64,000 bases of DNA from assembly GCF_907163085.1 (NCBI RefSeq), contig NZ_CAJQTX010000009.1, positions 248,001 to 312,000 on the forward strand. Reading direction: 5' to 3'. Below, one piece after another: positions 47,337-56,685 of this stretch. The stretch comes from Candidatus Accumulibacter sp. ACC003. GTDB lineage: Bacteria; Pseudomonadota; Gammaproteobacteria; Burkholderiales; Rhodocyclaceae. The notes below the pieces were generated by a model, which searched no databases, was not told where the DNA came from, and saw nothing but the letters and a program-made list of their open reading frames with translations. The translations under genes and the position numbers were made by a program. Every line of letters begins with the position of its first letter. Position 1 is the first letter of the stretch.

Positions 47337-47648
47337 TCAGGGCTGGCCCAAATAGGTCCACAGATAGGTCACCACGCGGCCGCCGCCGGCGTCGAACGAC
47401 TTCCTGCCGTCAAGCTCGAAGTTGCTCGCAAAGTTCACACTGCGCGGCGCGTTCAGGACGGCCGTCGGATTTTCGGTATCGGCGACGATGACGGTCACCT
47501 CGTCGGGAATCGACGTGTTGCCCGAGTCGTCGACGACCACCAGACGAAAGGTATGGCGCCCAAGCGGCAGCGCTTTGTCGGTGGACAAGGTGACCTCGAT
47601 GGTCGGGGTTTCGGTCTTGACTTCCTGGTTGATGATGAACTCGGCCAT
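47337..47648 (-). CDS. Small Ig-like/PKD-like eCIS protein
   Basis: 103 aa: an Ig-like half (KTETPTIEVTLSTDKALPLG, RHTFRLVVVDDSGNTSIPDE) followed by a truncated PKD-type half (NPTAVLNAPRSVNFASNFEL, DGRKSFD...YLW). The second half resembles the last ~40 residues of the 829-aa tail protein encoded just upstream. CCAGGAGACCATC precedes the ATG. PKD and Ig-like modules usually mediate surface or assembly contacts. Confidence 0.6.
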   Translation of the reverse strand: MAEFIINQEVKTETPTIEVTLSTDKALPLGRHTFRLVVVDDSGNTSIPDEVTVIVADTENPTAVLNAPRSVNFASNFELDGRKSFDAGGGRVVTYLWTYLGQP

Positions 47649-47739
47649 GATGGTCTCCTGGTGTCGGTTTGAGTTGTCGGCGCTGTTGCCAGCGTATTTG
47701 CCAGCGAATTTGCCAGCACTCCTGCCGTGCTTCTGGCCC

Positions 47740-50229
47740 CTAGTCGGTCAGGCGCCATCGATACTCGGTAATGCGCCCGCCGCGCACAGCGCTCGAGCTG
47801 CTGCCGTCGAGAACAAAGCTGCGGGCGTGCGAGACGGTCGTCTCCGGGCCAGCATCGGCGACCGGCGGCAGCACCGGGAACGGCGACGCCGCACCCGACA
47901 AACGCGGGTCCAGACTGCCGACGCCGAGGACGTAATCGCCATTACCGAGGCTGCTGACACCGGCGCGAGCGGCGATGCGCTGGTGCGGTGGGCCAAGGTA
48001 GGTATCGACGCCGACCAGGCTGGCGATGCCGACCAGCAGCGGCCAGCTAGCAGTCGCCACCTGCACTTCGACGTGCGCCGGCGATTCGAGCTCGACGATG
48101 CGCCGCAGCAGACCCAGGTCTTGCGGCTCGACGCTCTGATGCACCAGCACCAGCGCACGGAACGCGAGCTGGTCGTAGAAAGCCAGTACCGCCGCACGCT
48201 CGGCGCTCGAGATCAGCTCGTCGCGGAACAGCGCCAGCAGTTCGACGCGTTCGGACTCGCCGAGAAGCAGCGTATCGCCGACCACCGAATTGCCGCTGAT
48301 TACCAGGCCCGGCAGCAGCGGGTCATCCTCGACATTGAGGTTCACGCCGAGCAGCGTGCTCATCAGCCGGCGCATGCGAAAGCCTTCGAGAACGATGATC
48401 TCGCCGCCACGCACGCCGCCGTCGCTGGCGATGTCGAGCGCCAGCCGCAAGCCGCGCTGGCTGCCGTGGTAGCGCGCCAGCTCGCTTGAACGGACGAGCC
48501 ATTGGCGCCGCCGTCCCTCCGGCAGCGCCGCGTCGAAGGCCACCCCGAGCCAACCGCCGAGCCAGTCGAGCGATTCTTCGGGCAGCACCGCCGGGTCGCT
48601 CGCCAGATGCGCCGCGGCAACACGGTCTTCGAGCGGCGTCAGAACGCCTTCGACGTTGGCCAACAGGCGTTCGAGGAAATCAGCGGGCGTGGCGACGCCG
48701 GAACTCTCGGCAGCGGCGCCAAATTCGCTTTCGCGGTACAGGCGCGGCAGATAGTGATCACGGTAGGAAAAGCGTGAGCCGTAGGCGCGCAGTGCGGCGA
48801 GTTCGGGCGAATCACGACCCTCGCCGAAAAAATCCACGCGCACCCACAGATAGCGGCCGCTGAGCGCCCGCACGCGATGCGTCGCACGCTGGATCAGCGC
48901 TGTCCATAGCCCGGCGCGGCCGGGCTCGGGCGCACCCCAGGCGCCCAGACCGGGATGGCCCGGCAGCTCGGAAGGCTGCCGCTCCCACACTGCGAGCGGC
49001 ACCGGGCCGGCGGGCAGCGACGCGGCGGGCAGCTCACCGAAAACGTGCGCGTGCCATTCATCGACGACCGCGACGCTCGGCTCGGCGCTGGTCGCCAACC
49101 ACACCAGCAGCCCACAGCCAGCCGGCAGACGCGCTTCGGCATAGAGCCGGTGCCAGACCGTCTGCTGGTCGCCGCTGTCGATGAGGTGCATCGCCGTGCC
49201 ACTGAAATTCGCGGCCTCACCGCGGCGCGCGAGGTTGGCCAGCGACAGCCGGTAAAGCGCTTCGAGCGCACCGCTTGCCAAGGGGTAACGCGGCGGCTCG
49301 TCGAGGCGATGCGCGAAGGGCGCTTCTTCGGCGTCGGCCGCCAGCGGGTAGATATCGCCGGCCGGCGGCAAGCTCAACGCGGCAGCAGGCGATAGCCGCG
49401 GCAGCCACACCGGTGCGTCGCGGCGACCGGGAACGCGCGCGGCAATGCCGCCCTCGCCAAGCCAGTCGATCGAATAGGCGAACGCCGCGCCGGCGAGCGT
49501 CTGTGCCGGCCCAAGCGTGCCGAGTTGCCGATCGAGCAGGCGCAGGCGGCTCTCGCCGTCGCCGAACCATGACAACAGCGCCAGCGTGCCGTCGGCCGCC
49601 AGCGCCAGCGACTGCGGCCGCTCGCCGACCGGCCAGACAACGCGCTCGCAGACCTTCAGCGTCGGCGGGCCGGGATTCTCGGGGCTGGGGCGGAAAGTTC
49701 CCGGCGCGTAGTCGGCCGCCGGCCGCTGCGGCTGGACGCAACCGCTGAGGCGACCGAGGCGACCGCTGCCACGTTCCAGCAGCCAGGCGCCGCCGAGCCG
49801 ATCAGCGGCGATCCGCCACGCCTGGAAACCCGGCGTCGGCAGCAAGGTATCGGGCCAGCGCCCGCGCAGGTCGTGCAACAACAAGCGCCCGGCCAGCGCC
49901 ACGTAGAGCACGTCGTCAAAGCCGGCGGCAAAGTCCAGCGGGCGCTCGCCGAGCGACAGCAAAGTCGCCGCCGCTGGCAGGTGGCTGACGACGACGATGG
50001 CCATCGCGTCCTGCTCCCAGCGCGCACACGCACCGTGCCGGTCGACCGAGCGCGGCAGGCGCTCGAGCGCCGTACCGGCAATCGCCACGGCGTCCGCCGG
50101 CGGCGCCGCGAGACTGCGCTCGCTGGCCAGGCGCAGAGCGCGACAGCCGGCACGGTAATCGACACGACTGCGCCCCGGCCAGTGCCGGTCGTCGGCAAGC
50201 AAGTAGAAGCGCTGTCCGTTGGCGTCCAT
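47740..50229 (-). CDS. Tail protein I-like (TIGR02242-type) baseplate protein with long N-terminal extension
   Basis: 829 aa. Residues about 490-640 match the phage tail protein domain typical of this family: DHYLPRLYRE, FLERLLANVEGVLTPLEDR, LDWLGGWLGVAFD, ARYHGSQRGLRLALDI. The N-terminal ~450 residues have repeated beta-rich segments with WL/SLALAADGTLALL patterns, suggesting a beta-propeller. The last ~45 residues are a half PKD (PVADAGPETTV ... VLDGSSSS). The ATG at 50229 overlaps the baseplate J stop (TGATG). It should sit in the baseplate wedge, with the extension exposed. Confidence 0.75.
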   Translation of the reverse strand: MDANGQRFYLLADDRHWPGRSRVDYRAGCRALRLASERSLAAPPADAVAIAGTALERLPRSVDRHGACARWEQDAMAIVVVSHLPAAATLLSLGERPLDFAAGFDDVLYVALAGRLLLHDLRGRWPDTLLPTPGFQAWRIAADRLGGAWLLERGSGRLGRLSGCVQPQRPAADYAPGTFRPSPENPGPPTLKVCERVVWPVGERPQSLALAADGTLALLSWFGDGESRLRLLDRQLGTLGPAQTLAGAAFAYSIDWLGEGGIAARVPGRRDAPVWLPRLSPAAALSLPPAGDIYPLAADAEEAPFAHRLDEPPRYPLASGALEALYRLSLANLARRGEAANFSGTAMHLIDSGDQQTVWHRLYAEARLPAGCGLLVWLATSAEPSVAVVDEWHAHVFGELPAASLPAGPVPLAVWERQPSELPGHPGLGAWGAPEPGRAGLWTALIQRATHRVRALSGRYLWVRVDFFGEGRDSPELAALRAYGSRFSYRDHYLPRLYRESEFGAAAESSGVATPADFLERLLANVEGVLTPLEDRVAAAHLASDPAVLPEESLDWLGGWLGVAFDAALPEGRRRQWLVRSSELARYHGSQRGLRLALDIASDGGVRGGEIIVLEGFRMRRLMSTLLGVNLNVEDDPLLPGLVISGNSVVGDTLLLGESERVELLALFRDELISSAERAAVLAFYDQLAFRALVLVHQSVEPQDLGLLRRIVELESPAHVEVQVATASWPLLVGIASLVGVDTYLGPPHQRIAARAGVSSLGNGDYVLGVGSLDPRLSGAASPFPVLPPVADAGPETTVSHARSFVLDGSSSSAVRGGRITEYRWRLTD

Positions 50230-52541
50230 CAGCACAGCTCGGGGACGACCGGCACGGCGACAGCGCTGTCGTCGGCGAAGGGATTGGGCAGCGCTGAAAG
50301 GTCGCGCGGCGCACCGCTAGCGCTGCTGCCGACCGGCGTATCGACCGCCACCACCGACAGCAGCTCGGGCAGCTGCCAGGCAGCGAGTTTGAGCGACTGC
50401 GTGCCGTCGGGCGTGTTGCGCGTCAGCAGCCGCCATTGGCCCCGGCCAGCGATCTCGGCGCGTTCGAAGACGTTGATCCCGGCAACCTCGGCGACGCCGG
50501 CAACGCGCGAGACTTCCACTTCCAGCTCGCGCTCGCGCAGCGTGCGGCCGAGCGGCCAACCCGTGCCGCCCGGACCATGCGGCGGCAATGGCCAGAGCAG
50601 CCGGCGCAGCGCTTCGCGCAGCTCGAAGAGAACCGCTTCGCGGCCAAATCCGTCGCGGATCGTCACCGCCACCGAGACGCCCAGCGGCACGTATTCGCAG
50701 CCGATCACGTACAGCTCGGTGGCCAGCGGCGAGCGCACCGACAGATGCGCATGCACACGTTCGATGAACGGCCGGTCGGGGCGCGGATTCGGTGCCTTAC
50801 CGAAAACCCGCGCCGGCAGGACCAGCACACTGACCACGCCGGGAACGTCGAAGCGCCGCTCACGCGGCTTGAAGCGCGCCATCACCTCGACGCGCGCGAC
50901 GTCGGTGCCGGGCACCTCCAGCGCCAGGCGACGGTAATCATCGGCAGTCACCGCGCGCTCGCGATGCCGGAGCATCGCTGGAATGCGCTGTTCGGCGCGG
51001 GCCAGCGTTTCGGCGTCGTCACCGCCCTCGGTGGCCAGCGGCTGCAGTACCTTGATCGCTGGCATGCTTCTTGGCGCACCGAGCAGCCGCGCCGAGGAGA
51101 CCTCGCTCAGGCTTGCCGGCGGCAGATTGCCGGCGCGACCGCCGCCGAAGCGCCCGTAGGCCAGGCGGATGCGCATCTGCCGCTCGGGCAGCCGACCGCG
51201 CACGCCGTCGCCAAAGCGCAGCGTCGCGGCCTCGGCGTCGAGCTCGAAGACCGCCGCCTCGCGCGCCACCAACGCGTCGGCCGAGATCGCGGCGAGATCA
51301 TCGACGCGCGTCCAGCGCTGATAGCCGCGGCCGGGCTCCTCGACCTCGATGAGCAGGCTGTCGGCATCGGCCGCAACGGCCGGCAACTGGAAGACCTGGT
51401 CGGCAGCGCCGGTGGATACCCCCAGGACGCGACCGGCGAGCGTGCTGCGCTGGTCGACGGCGACGGCGTTGATGCCGACCCAGGCCAGCTTGAGACTGGC
51501 GACGCCGCTACCCGGCCGCGGCCGCAAGCGCAGCCAGCCGATCAGGCGGGCGGCCTTTTCCGGGTCGTCGACGCGCGGCGGATTGTCGCCGACGCCGGCG
51601 CGCGGGTTTTCGCCGACGTCGTTGAGCGGCGCCCAGAGCAGCGCTTCGTCGGGCATCGGCAGGCGCAGTACGCCCGCCCGGGTGAGGCCGGCGGTGCTGT
51701 CGTTGGCGTCGCCCGGCAAGGGTTCGACGGTCAGGTAGTCGGCGTTCACTCCGTCGGTGCCGCGCGTCACCACTTCCCACAGGACCGGCACACGGGCGCG
51801 CGGCCCGACTTCCTCGAACAGCGCCGCGGCGGCAATCGCCGGCACGACGCCGACCGACAGCATCGCCGTCGCGCCGCTGTCGCCGCCGCCAAGCGCCGCG
51901 CGGGCGCTGTCGTTGGTCGCCAACTGCTGCTCGGGGCGCGCCGCCACCGGCGCCAGCAGCGCCAACCACAGCGCGCGGTCGGCGCTGACGGCGAAGACAT
52001 CGACGCCGTCGCCGCTGGCCGCCTGACCGCCCTCGAACAGCGGCGACGCGAGATAGCCTTTGGCGGCGCCATCGATGCGATGCACTTTCTGCAACCCGGC
52101 GATCACCGCCTCCATGCGCGCCGCGTCGGCGTCGGCCAGCGGCCGCTTGTACCAGGCTTCGGCAGTGACCGGCAGCAGCGTCGTTTCGGCCAGAGTTTCG
52201 AAGGGCAGCGGCGCCTTGATGCGGGCGCCCGGGGCGAGCGTCACGGCGCTGAGCTCGGTGGGCTGCGCAAAAGCCAGGCTGACGATGCCGGCAGCCGGCC
52301 GCGCCGGCCGCAGACCCTGGCCGAGCAGCTTGAGGAACACCAGCCGCTGGCGCTCGGGAATCAGGTTGACGCGATAGAGCAGCGCGTCGCCGAGCCAGGC
52401 AAACAGTTCCAGCAGCGTGCGGCCGGGATCGCCGAGGCGCGGGTTGGTCCATTCCGGCGTATGCGCCGGGATGCGGGCCAGCAGGTCTTCGAGCAGGTCG
52501 TCGAAGCGGCGGTCGTCGAGACGGGGTGGCAGGATCGGCAT
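50229..52541 (-). CDS. Baseplate J-like protein (Afp11-like)
   Basis: 770 aa starting MPILPPRLDDRRFDDLLEDL; TPEWTNPRLGDPGRTLLELFAWLGDALLYRVN is the conserved start of large CIS baseplate J-like proteins, and ERAVTADDYRRLALEVPGTDVARVEV further on is the typical baseplate J core. It forms the wedge around the hub. The frame can be opened far upstream, but that part overlaps the gp25 gene; the ATG at 52541 overlaps the gp25 stop (TGATG) and is correct. Confidence 0.85.
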   Translation of the reverse strand: MPILPPRLDDRRFDDLLEDLLARIPAHTPEWTNPRLGDPGRTLLELFAWLGDALLYRVNLIPERQRLVFLKLLGQGLRPARPAAGIVSLAFAQPTELSAVTLAPGARIKAPLPFETLAETTLLPVTAEAWYKRPLADADAARMEAVIAGLQKVHRIDGAAKGYLASPLFEGGQAASGDGVDVFAVSADRALWLALLAPVAARPEQQLATNDSARAALGGGDSGATAMLSVGVVPAIAAAALFEEVGPRARVPVLWEVVTRGTDGVNADYLTVEPLPGDANDSTAGLTRAGVLRLPMPDEALLWAPLNDVGENPRAGVGDNPPRVDDPEKAARLIGWLRLRPRPGSGVASLKLAWVGINAVAVDQRSTLAGRVLGVSTGAADQVFQLPAVAADADSLLIEVEEPGRGYQRWTRVDDLAAISADALVAREAAVFELDAEAATLRFGDGVRGRLPERQMRIRLAYGRFGGGRAGNLPPASLSEVSSARLLGAPRSMPAIKVLQPLATEGGDDAETLARAEQRIPAMLRHRERAVTADDYRRLALEVPGTDVARVEVMARFKPRERRFDVPGVVSVLVLPARVFGKAPNPRPDRPFIERVHAHLSVRSPLATELYVIGCEYVPLGVSVAVTIRDGFGREAVLFELREALRRLLWPLPPHGPGGTGWPLGRTLRERELEVEVSRVAGVAEVAGINVFERAEIAGRGQWRLLTRNTPDGTQSLKLAAWQLPELLSVVAVDTPVGSSASGAPRDLSALPNPFADDSAVAVPVVPELC

Positions 52542-52942
52542 CAGCCTTCCTCCAGTCGAACATTCACGGCCAGCGCGCCAGCGGTGCCGGAGCGGGCCAA
52601 TCGATAGGCGATCTCCACCCGCAGGTCGGATGGCTTGTCGGGCACTTCGAAGACTTCTACCCGGTCGAGCAGAATGCGGCGCTCCCAGCGGCCGAGCGCG
52701 TCGATCACCCAGTCGCGAATCTGCCGCCGGGTGGCCAGGGTGTTGGGGGCGTGCAGCAGACGATCGAGTCCGGCGCCGAACTCGGCGCGCATCAGTTGCT
52801 CGCCGGGTCGGGTACTGAGAATCACGCGGATTCCCTGGCGCACGCTGGCTTCGAGATCGGGCCAGTCGAGTCGTCCGTGCTCGTCGGGCAGCGCGAACAG
52901 CGGCCAGCCGAGCAAGGGACGCGGCAGCTGACTGCTGCTCAT
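52541..52942 (-). CDS. gp25-like baseplate wedge protein
   Basis: 133 aa of the GPW/gp25 family: SVRQGIRVILSTRPGEQLMR followed by FGAGLDRLLHAPNTLATRRQ and a beta C-terminus (DLRVEIAYRLARS). Despite the lysozyme label of the family it is a structural baseplate protein that starts sheath polymerisation. Start and stop overlap both neighbours (ATGA and TGATG). Confidence 0.9.
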   Translation of the reverse strand: MSSSQLPRPLLGWPLFALPDEHGRLDWPDLEASVRQGIRVILSTRPGEQLMRAEFGAGLDRLLHAPNTLATRRQIRDWVIDALGRWERRILLDRVEVFEVPDKPSDLRVEIAYRLARSGTAGALAVNVRLEEG

Positions 52943-54714
52943 GAGTCACCTCCTCCCTTCTTGGGGAAGGGAATGCAAATCTTGATGAACATCATCCAGC
53001 GGAAGAACAGATCGAACAGCGACAGGAAGATGTTCAGCACGATGAACGCGCAGATGGTGATGATCGGAATGTTGAAGCTGCAGATCCAGCCCAGCTTGAG
53101 GCCGTTGTCGGCCGGTTTCTTGCCGTCCATCAGATCGAGTGGATCGCCCGACAGCAGGTTCTGCATCGACGCCGGAACGGTGAAGGCGACGTTCGGCTTG
53201 AGCTTCTTGAGCATCTCCTTGTCGCCCGGGTCGGGCAGCGGCACCTGCACCGGCGGCGCGCCGCTGCCTTCGTACCATGGCGCAATCACGAAAGCCGGGC
53301 TGTAGTCGCCCCACACCGTGCGGGCCGGGCATTTGCCCTCGGGCTTGAGACGCACGAAGGCGCGCAGCACGTAACGCGCGTTGGCGTCGTCGAAGCGTCC
53401 GGCGACGCCGCTCACCGCTGCGAAACGCCGCCGCAGGCACGCCGATAGGGCGCGCGCCAGCGCCTCGCCGGTACTGGCGTCGAGCGCCGGCCAGCCGGCC
53501 GGGATGGTCGGCGCCGGCGCGATCGATTCTTCATTGAGCAGGATGCGGCTCGCCGCGGCGAGAAAATCGCCCGCCGGGTGACTGCCGGCGATCGGTGTGC
53601 CGGCCACGTCGGCGAGCGGCAGCGCGATGTCGTTGAGCACGGTCATGAGCGCGTCGGCCTCGGCGCTGTCGCCGAAAGCGTCAAACTCGACAGCCAGCTG
53701 GCGCAGCAGGAGCAGCAGGCGCTTCATCGCGCTGCGCTCGGAATCGGCCGGATTGCCGGCGATCGCTGCCAGATCCGGCGTCAGCGCACTCCCCGGACGC
53801 GGCAAGCTGTCGGCGAGGCCGCGCAGCGGGCCAAGCAGGTGCTCCTTGAAATCGCCCGTCGTCGGGCCGAACGCGGCCTCGTCAAACTCGGGCGCGCCGC
53901 CTTCGGCCTTTTCACTGCTGGTGGTCGGGATCAAGCCGTAGAACAGCGTCGCGCCAGCCGCCTTGCAGACCTCGGGCGGGGCGACGAACATCGGCACCAC
54001 CGACTCGTTGAGCAGCGCGTCTTCCTGCGCCGCCAGCAAGGTGCTCAGCTCGCGGTCGAGGACCGGCTGGCCGGTCGTCGGCCGGCTCAGCCGGCGCAGC
54101 GCGTCGGGATCGTGGCGGTTGCCGCTGGCCGCGCCGTCGGCGGCGGTGCTGACGCGCGCCCAGCCCTTGAGGCTTTCGCCGGCGCGCATCCAGCCCTGCT
54201 TCACTTCATTCCCCCGGGAATCACGCGACAGGCGGCGGATGACCATGCCGGCGCCGTCCACGCGTTGCGGGTCGATGCGCGGTTCGCCCGGCGTCGCGCA
54301 GCGCGCTTCCATCACCGCCAGGTTGAACTGGCGCTGGATCGGCTGGAAGAGCTTGAGCAACGGCGTCGCTTCGGCGGCGCGGCGGACGCCTTCGAGCAGC
54401 TGCAGCTCGCTCGTCGGCAGCGGCGCAGCGGCCGTCCGCCCGCCGGCGAGACCGAGCTGGCGACTGGCATCGCGCAGCTTGTCGAAGAGTTCGCGGCCAC
54501 TGTTGCGTTTGCCGCGCGGCCGCGTATCGGAGCCGCTGGCGATGCTCACCGCGCGCGCCAGGCTGGCGCGCAGGCCGACGCGCCCATCGGCGTCGCGCAG
54601 AGCCGCCAGCACGGCCTCGATGAAGTCCTCGTCGCTGCGCTGCAGGATCGCCGGCGCGCCGCCGTCGGCAAGGTCGCGCGGCGCCGAGAGGATGATCTCG
54701 TGATGGCTCACCAT
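52939..54714 (-). CDS. Unknown eCIS protein with a C-terminal membrane segment
   Basis: 591 aa, wedged between the spike and gp25 genes with overlaps on both sides, so clearly part of the structural operon. Most of it is soluble and helical. The last ~50 residues contain a long hydrophobic stretch at about 540-578 (ICSFNIPIITICAFIVLNIF, then LSLFDLFFRWMMFIKI) ending in a basic FPKKGGG tail. That looks like one or two transmembrane helices. No family recognised. A membrane or particle-to-envelope anchor is possible. ATG at 54714 is chosen because it overlaps the spike stop; the frame is open to 54777. Confidence 0.65.
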   Translation of the reverse strand: MVSHHEIILSAPRDLADGGAPAILQRSDEDFIEAVLAALRDADGRVGLRASLARAVSIASGSDTRPRGKRNSGRELFDKLRDASRQLGLAGGRTAAAPLPTSELQLLEGVRRAAEATPLLKLFQPIQRQFNLAVMEARCATPGEPRIDPQRVDGAGMVIRRLSRDSRGNEVKQGWMRAGESLKGWARVSTAADGAASGNRHDPDALRRLSRPTTGQPVLDRELSTLLAAQEDALLNESVVPMFVAPPEVCKAAGATLFYGLIPTTSSEKAEGGAPEFDEAAFGPTTGDFKEHLLGPLRGLADSLPRPGSALTPDLAAIAGNPADSERSAMKRLLLLLRQLAVEFDAFGDSAEADALMTVLNDIALPLADVAGTPIAGSHPAGDFLAAASRILLNEESIAPAPTIPAGWPALDASTGEALARALSACLRRRFAAVSGVAGRFDDANARYVLRAFVRLKPEGKCPARTVWGDYSPAFVIAPWYEGSGAPPVQVPLPDPGDKEMLKKLKPNVAFTVPASMQNLLSGDPLDLMDGKKPADNGLKLGWICSFNIPIITICAFIVLNIFLSLFDLFFRWMMFIKICIPFPKKGGGDS

Positions 54715-55394
54715 ATGTTCCCCGCTCCCGGTGTGTAGCTGCTGGAGACCACCGCCGTGGCCTGCAGGATTTCGCATTTGACGATGCCGGAAAACTTGGC
54801 CATCGCCGTATCGACGGTCACCATGCCGGCGCTGACCTTGACCTGCGGCGCCTCGACCTTGACCTCGGCGCTGGCGGTGATGGTGATCCGCGCCGCCTCC
54901 ATCACCACCCGATTACCGTTGGAGTCCTCGACGGTGACCTTGCCCGGCCCGTCGGAGAGCGTCAGTTTCTGGCCACCCGGCGTTTCGAGCACCAGTTGTT
55001 CCTGGCCCTGCTGGTCGTCGAGCGTGACCGTGACACCGTTCTTCGAGCGGATACGCTTGAAGCGATTGCCCTCGTCGCCGAGTTCGGCCGGCGGCGCGTT
55101 GGCGCCGCTCCACAAGCCGCCGATGACCAGCGGATAGCGCGGGTCGCCCTGCAGAAACACCACCAGAACCTCGTCGTCGACGTCGGGCATCAGGAAAGCG
55201 CCGCGATCGGCGCCGGCAAACGGACACACCACGCGCGCCCACAGCGGCGCATCCTGACCCTCGAAGGCATCAAAAGCGAGCAGCCGCAGCTGCACCCGGT
55301 TGCGATGCTCGGGGTCGGCAATGTCGACCACGCGGGCCAGCTGGGCGCCGTTGAGCCAGCCGGCGGCGGGCTGAAAACGCGGTGCGCGATCCAT
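54708..55394 (-). CDS. gp5/VgrG-like central spike protein
   Basis: 228 aa. The N-terminal part is an OB-fold typical of gp5/Afp8 spikes (VQLRLLAFDAFEG; LWARVVCPFAGADRGAFLMPDVDDEVLV; YPLVIGGLWSGANAPP). From about 125 repeated short beta segments (QLVLETPGGQKLTLSDGPGK, ARITITASAEVKVEAPQVKV) make the triple-stranded beta-helix needle. In many systems the gpD-like and gp5-like parts are one protein; here they are two overlapping genes. TGATG overlap with the hub gene fixes the ATG at 55394. Confidence 0.85.
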   Translation of the reverse strand: MDRAPRFQPAAGWLNGAQLARVVDIADPEHRNRVQLRLLAFDAFEGQDAPLWARVVCPFAGADRGAFLMPDVDDEVLVVFLQGDPRYPLVIGGLWSGANAPPAELGDEGNRFKRIRSKNGVTVTLDDQQGQEQLVLETPGGQKLTLSDGPGKVTVEDSNGNRVVMEAARITITASAEVKVEAPQVKVSAGMVTVDTAMAKFSGIVKCEILQATAVVSSSYTPGAGNIW

Positions 55395-56488
55395 CACGAA
55401 GCCTCGCCGAGGTACGCACACTCGCCGACGAACTCGGTGCGATAGCCGGCGCGCACGTCGTAGCGGTGGCGCGCCTCGACAACGTAATAACTGTTGTCCC
55501 AGCGTCCGGACAGGCCGCTGACGGCGACCGTGCTGCCGACGCGCAGCTGCGCATTGCCCTCGGCGACGCCGTCGAGGCGGACGAAGCGGCGCGCGCGCTG
55601 GTCGAAAGCTGCCTCGGCCACAGCCTGTGCTTCGCCATCGCTGGCCAGCGCCAGGTGACCCAGGTGTTCGCTGCGCGCTTGCAGCGCGCGACCGAGCCAG
55701 TCGGCACCGCTGCTGCCGCTGCCGGGCCCGCCGTGGCTGAGGCGGCTGGCCTCGGCACTCACCGCGCTGCCAGCGACCGGGTCCCAGCCGGCGGCGGTGA
55801 TGCTCGTTACCTGTTGCGCGAGATCGGCGACGACCCGGGCGCGCGCCAGCTGGCCGTGCAGCTCGAGGCTCAGTTCACCGCGCCGAACGTCGCCCCGCGG
55901 CGCCACCTGCAATTCCTCGCCGACGATCTGCAAGTCGCCGTCGAAGCGCCCGAGCAGCCGCCGCAGGAAAGCGAGATCGCTCTCGTTGAGTTGCGCCCAG
56001 GTGCCGATCGGCTCGGCCAGACCCTGAACCGAAGGACGCAGGCCCAGCTCGTTGGCCACAGCATTGACCACATCGGCCGGCGACATGTCGGTGTAGACCT
56101 TGCTGCGTCGGGCCATGCGGGCGCGGCCGAGCGGGTCTTCGGCGAGTACCACCAGCTCGGGTGGCGAGCCCTGCGCGAATTCGGCCTCGAGGCCGCTGAC
56201 CACCCCGCGGAAGAGCTCGCGGGCCTGCGTCTCGTCGCCAGCGTAAACCTCGATGGCAGTGCCCAGCGTCAGCCGCGAACCATCCTCGAAGGCATATTCG
56301 GCACCGCCGTCGGTGCTACTCGCCCAGTTCGAAAAACGCAGTTCCGCGCAACTCATGCCACCCTCGGATTCGTCGATGCGCATGCCGATGAGCAGCTCCG
56401 AAACGCGCAGATCCTCGTGCCCAGCGAGCCGCAGCGTCGGTCGCGCACGATAGACAGCGGATTGACTGACCGAGGTTTCAACGGGCAT
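55394..56488 (-). CDS. gpD-like baseplate hub protein (VgrG/Afp8 N-terminal half)
   Basis: 364 aa of the phage late control D family: SELLIGMRIDESEGGMSCAE, ELFRGVVSGLEAEF, then TWAQLNESDLAFLRRLLGRF and a closing GRWDNSYYVVEARHRYD. It forms the trimeric hub that carries the spike and connects to the tube. GGAGTTTGCCACC precedes the ATG; it is followed without a gap by the spike gene. Confidence 0.85.
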   Translation of the reverse strand: MPVETSVSQSAVYRARPTLRLAGHEDLRVSELLIGMRIDESEGGMSCAELRFSNWASSTDGGAEYAFEDGSRLTLGTAIEVYAGDETQARELFRGVVSGLEAEFAQGSPPELVVLAEDPLGRARMARRSKVYTDMSPADVVNAVANELGLRPSVQGLAEPIGTWAQLNESDLAFLRRLLGRFDGDLQIVGEELQVAPRGDVRRGELSLELHGQLARARVVADLAQQVTSITAAGWDPVAGSAVSAEASRLSHGGPGSGSSGADWLGRALQARSEHLGHLALASDGEAQAVAEAAFDQRARRFVRLDGVAEGNAQLRVGSTVAVSGLSGRWDNSYYVVEARHRYDVRAGYRTEFVGECAYLGEAS

Positions 56489-56500
56489 GGTGGCAAACTC

Positions 56501-56674
56501 CTAATCGGCCAGCCAGCGCTGGCGGCGCTCATTGCGCAGCGCGAGTTCGCGCAGCGTCGCTTCGACTGCTTCGGCCGCGCGCGCCGCATCGGGCGCTGGC
56601 GCGGCACTGACCGACTGCGATGCTTCGTGCTCCGGCCTGACGTCTGCCTGCATCTCTTCGATCATGATCGGCAT
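56501..56674 (-). CDS. Small DUF5908-like eCIS protein
   Basis: 57 aa, MPIMIEEMQADVRPEHEASQ to RQRWLAD, too short to be noticed easily but with a strong ribosome site (GAGGAGTAAGTC before the ATG) and neatly placed between the adaptor and hub genes. CIS loci often carry a DUF5908 protein of this size beginning MPIEI.EL; the start here (MPIMIEEM) is similar. Function unknown, probably a baseplate component. Confidence 0.6.
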   Translation of the reverse strand: MPIMIEEMQADVRPEHEASQSVSAAPAPDAARAAEAVEATLRELALRNERRQRWLAD

Positions 56675-56685
56675 GACTTACTCCT

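Noticed and set aside
50436-52607. 723-residue plus-strand open frame
   Set aside because: Antisense to baseplate J, which is certain from its family motifs and overlaps.
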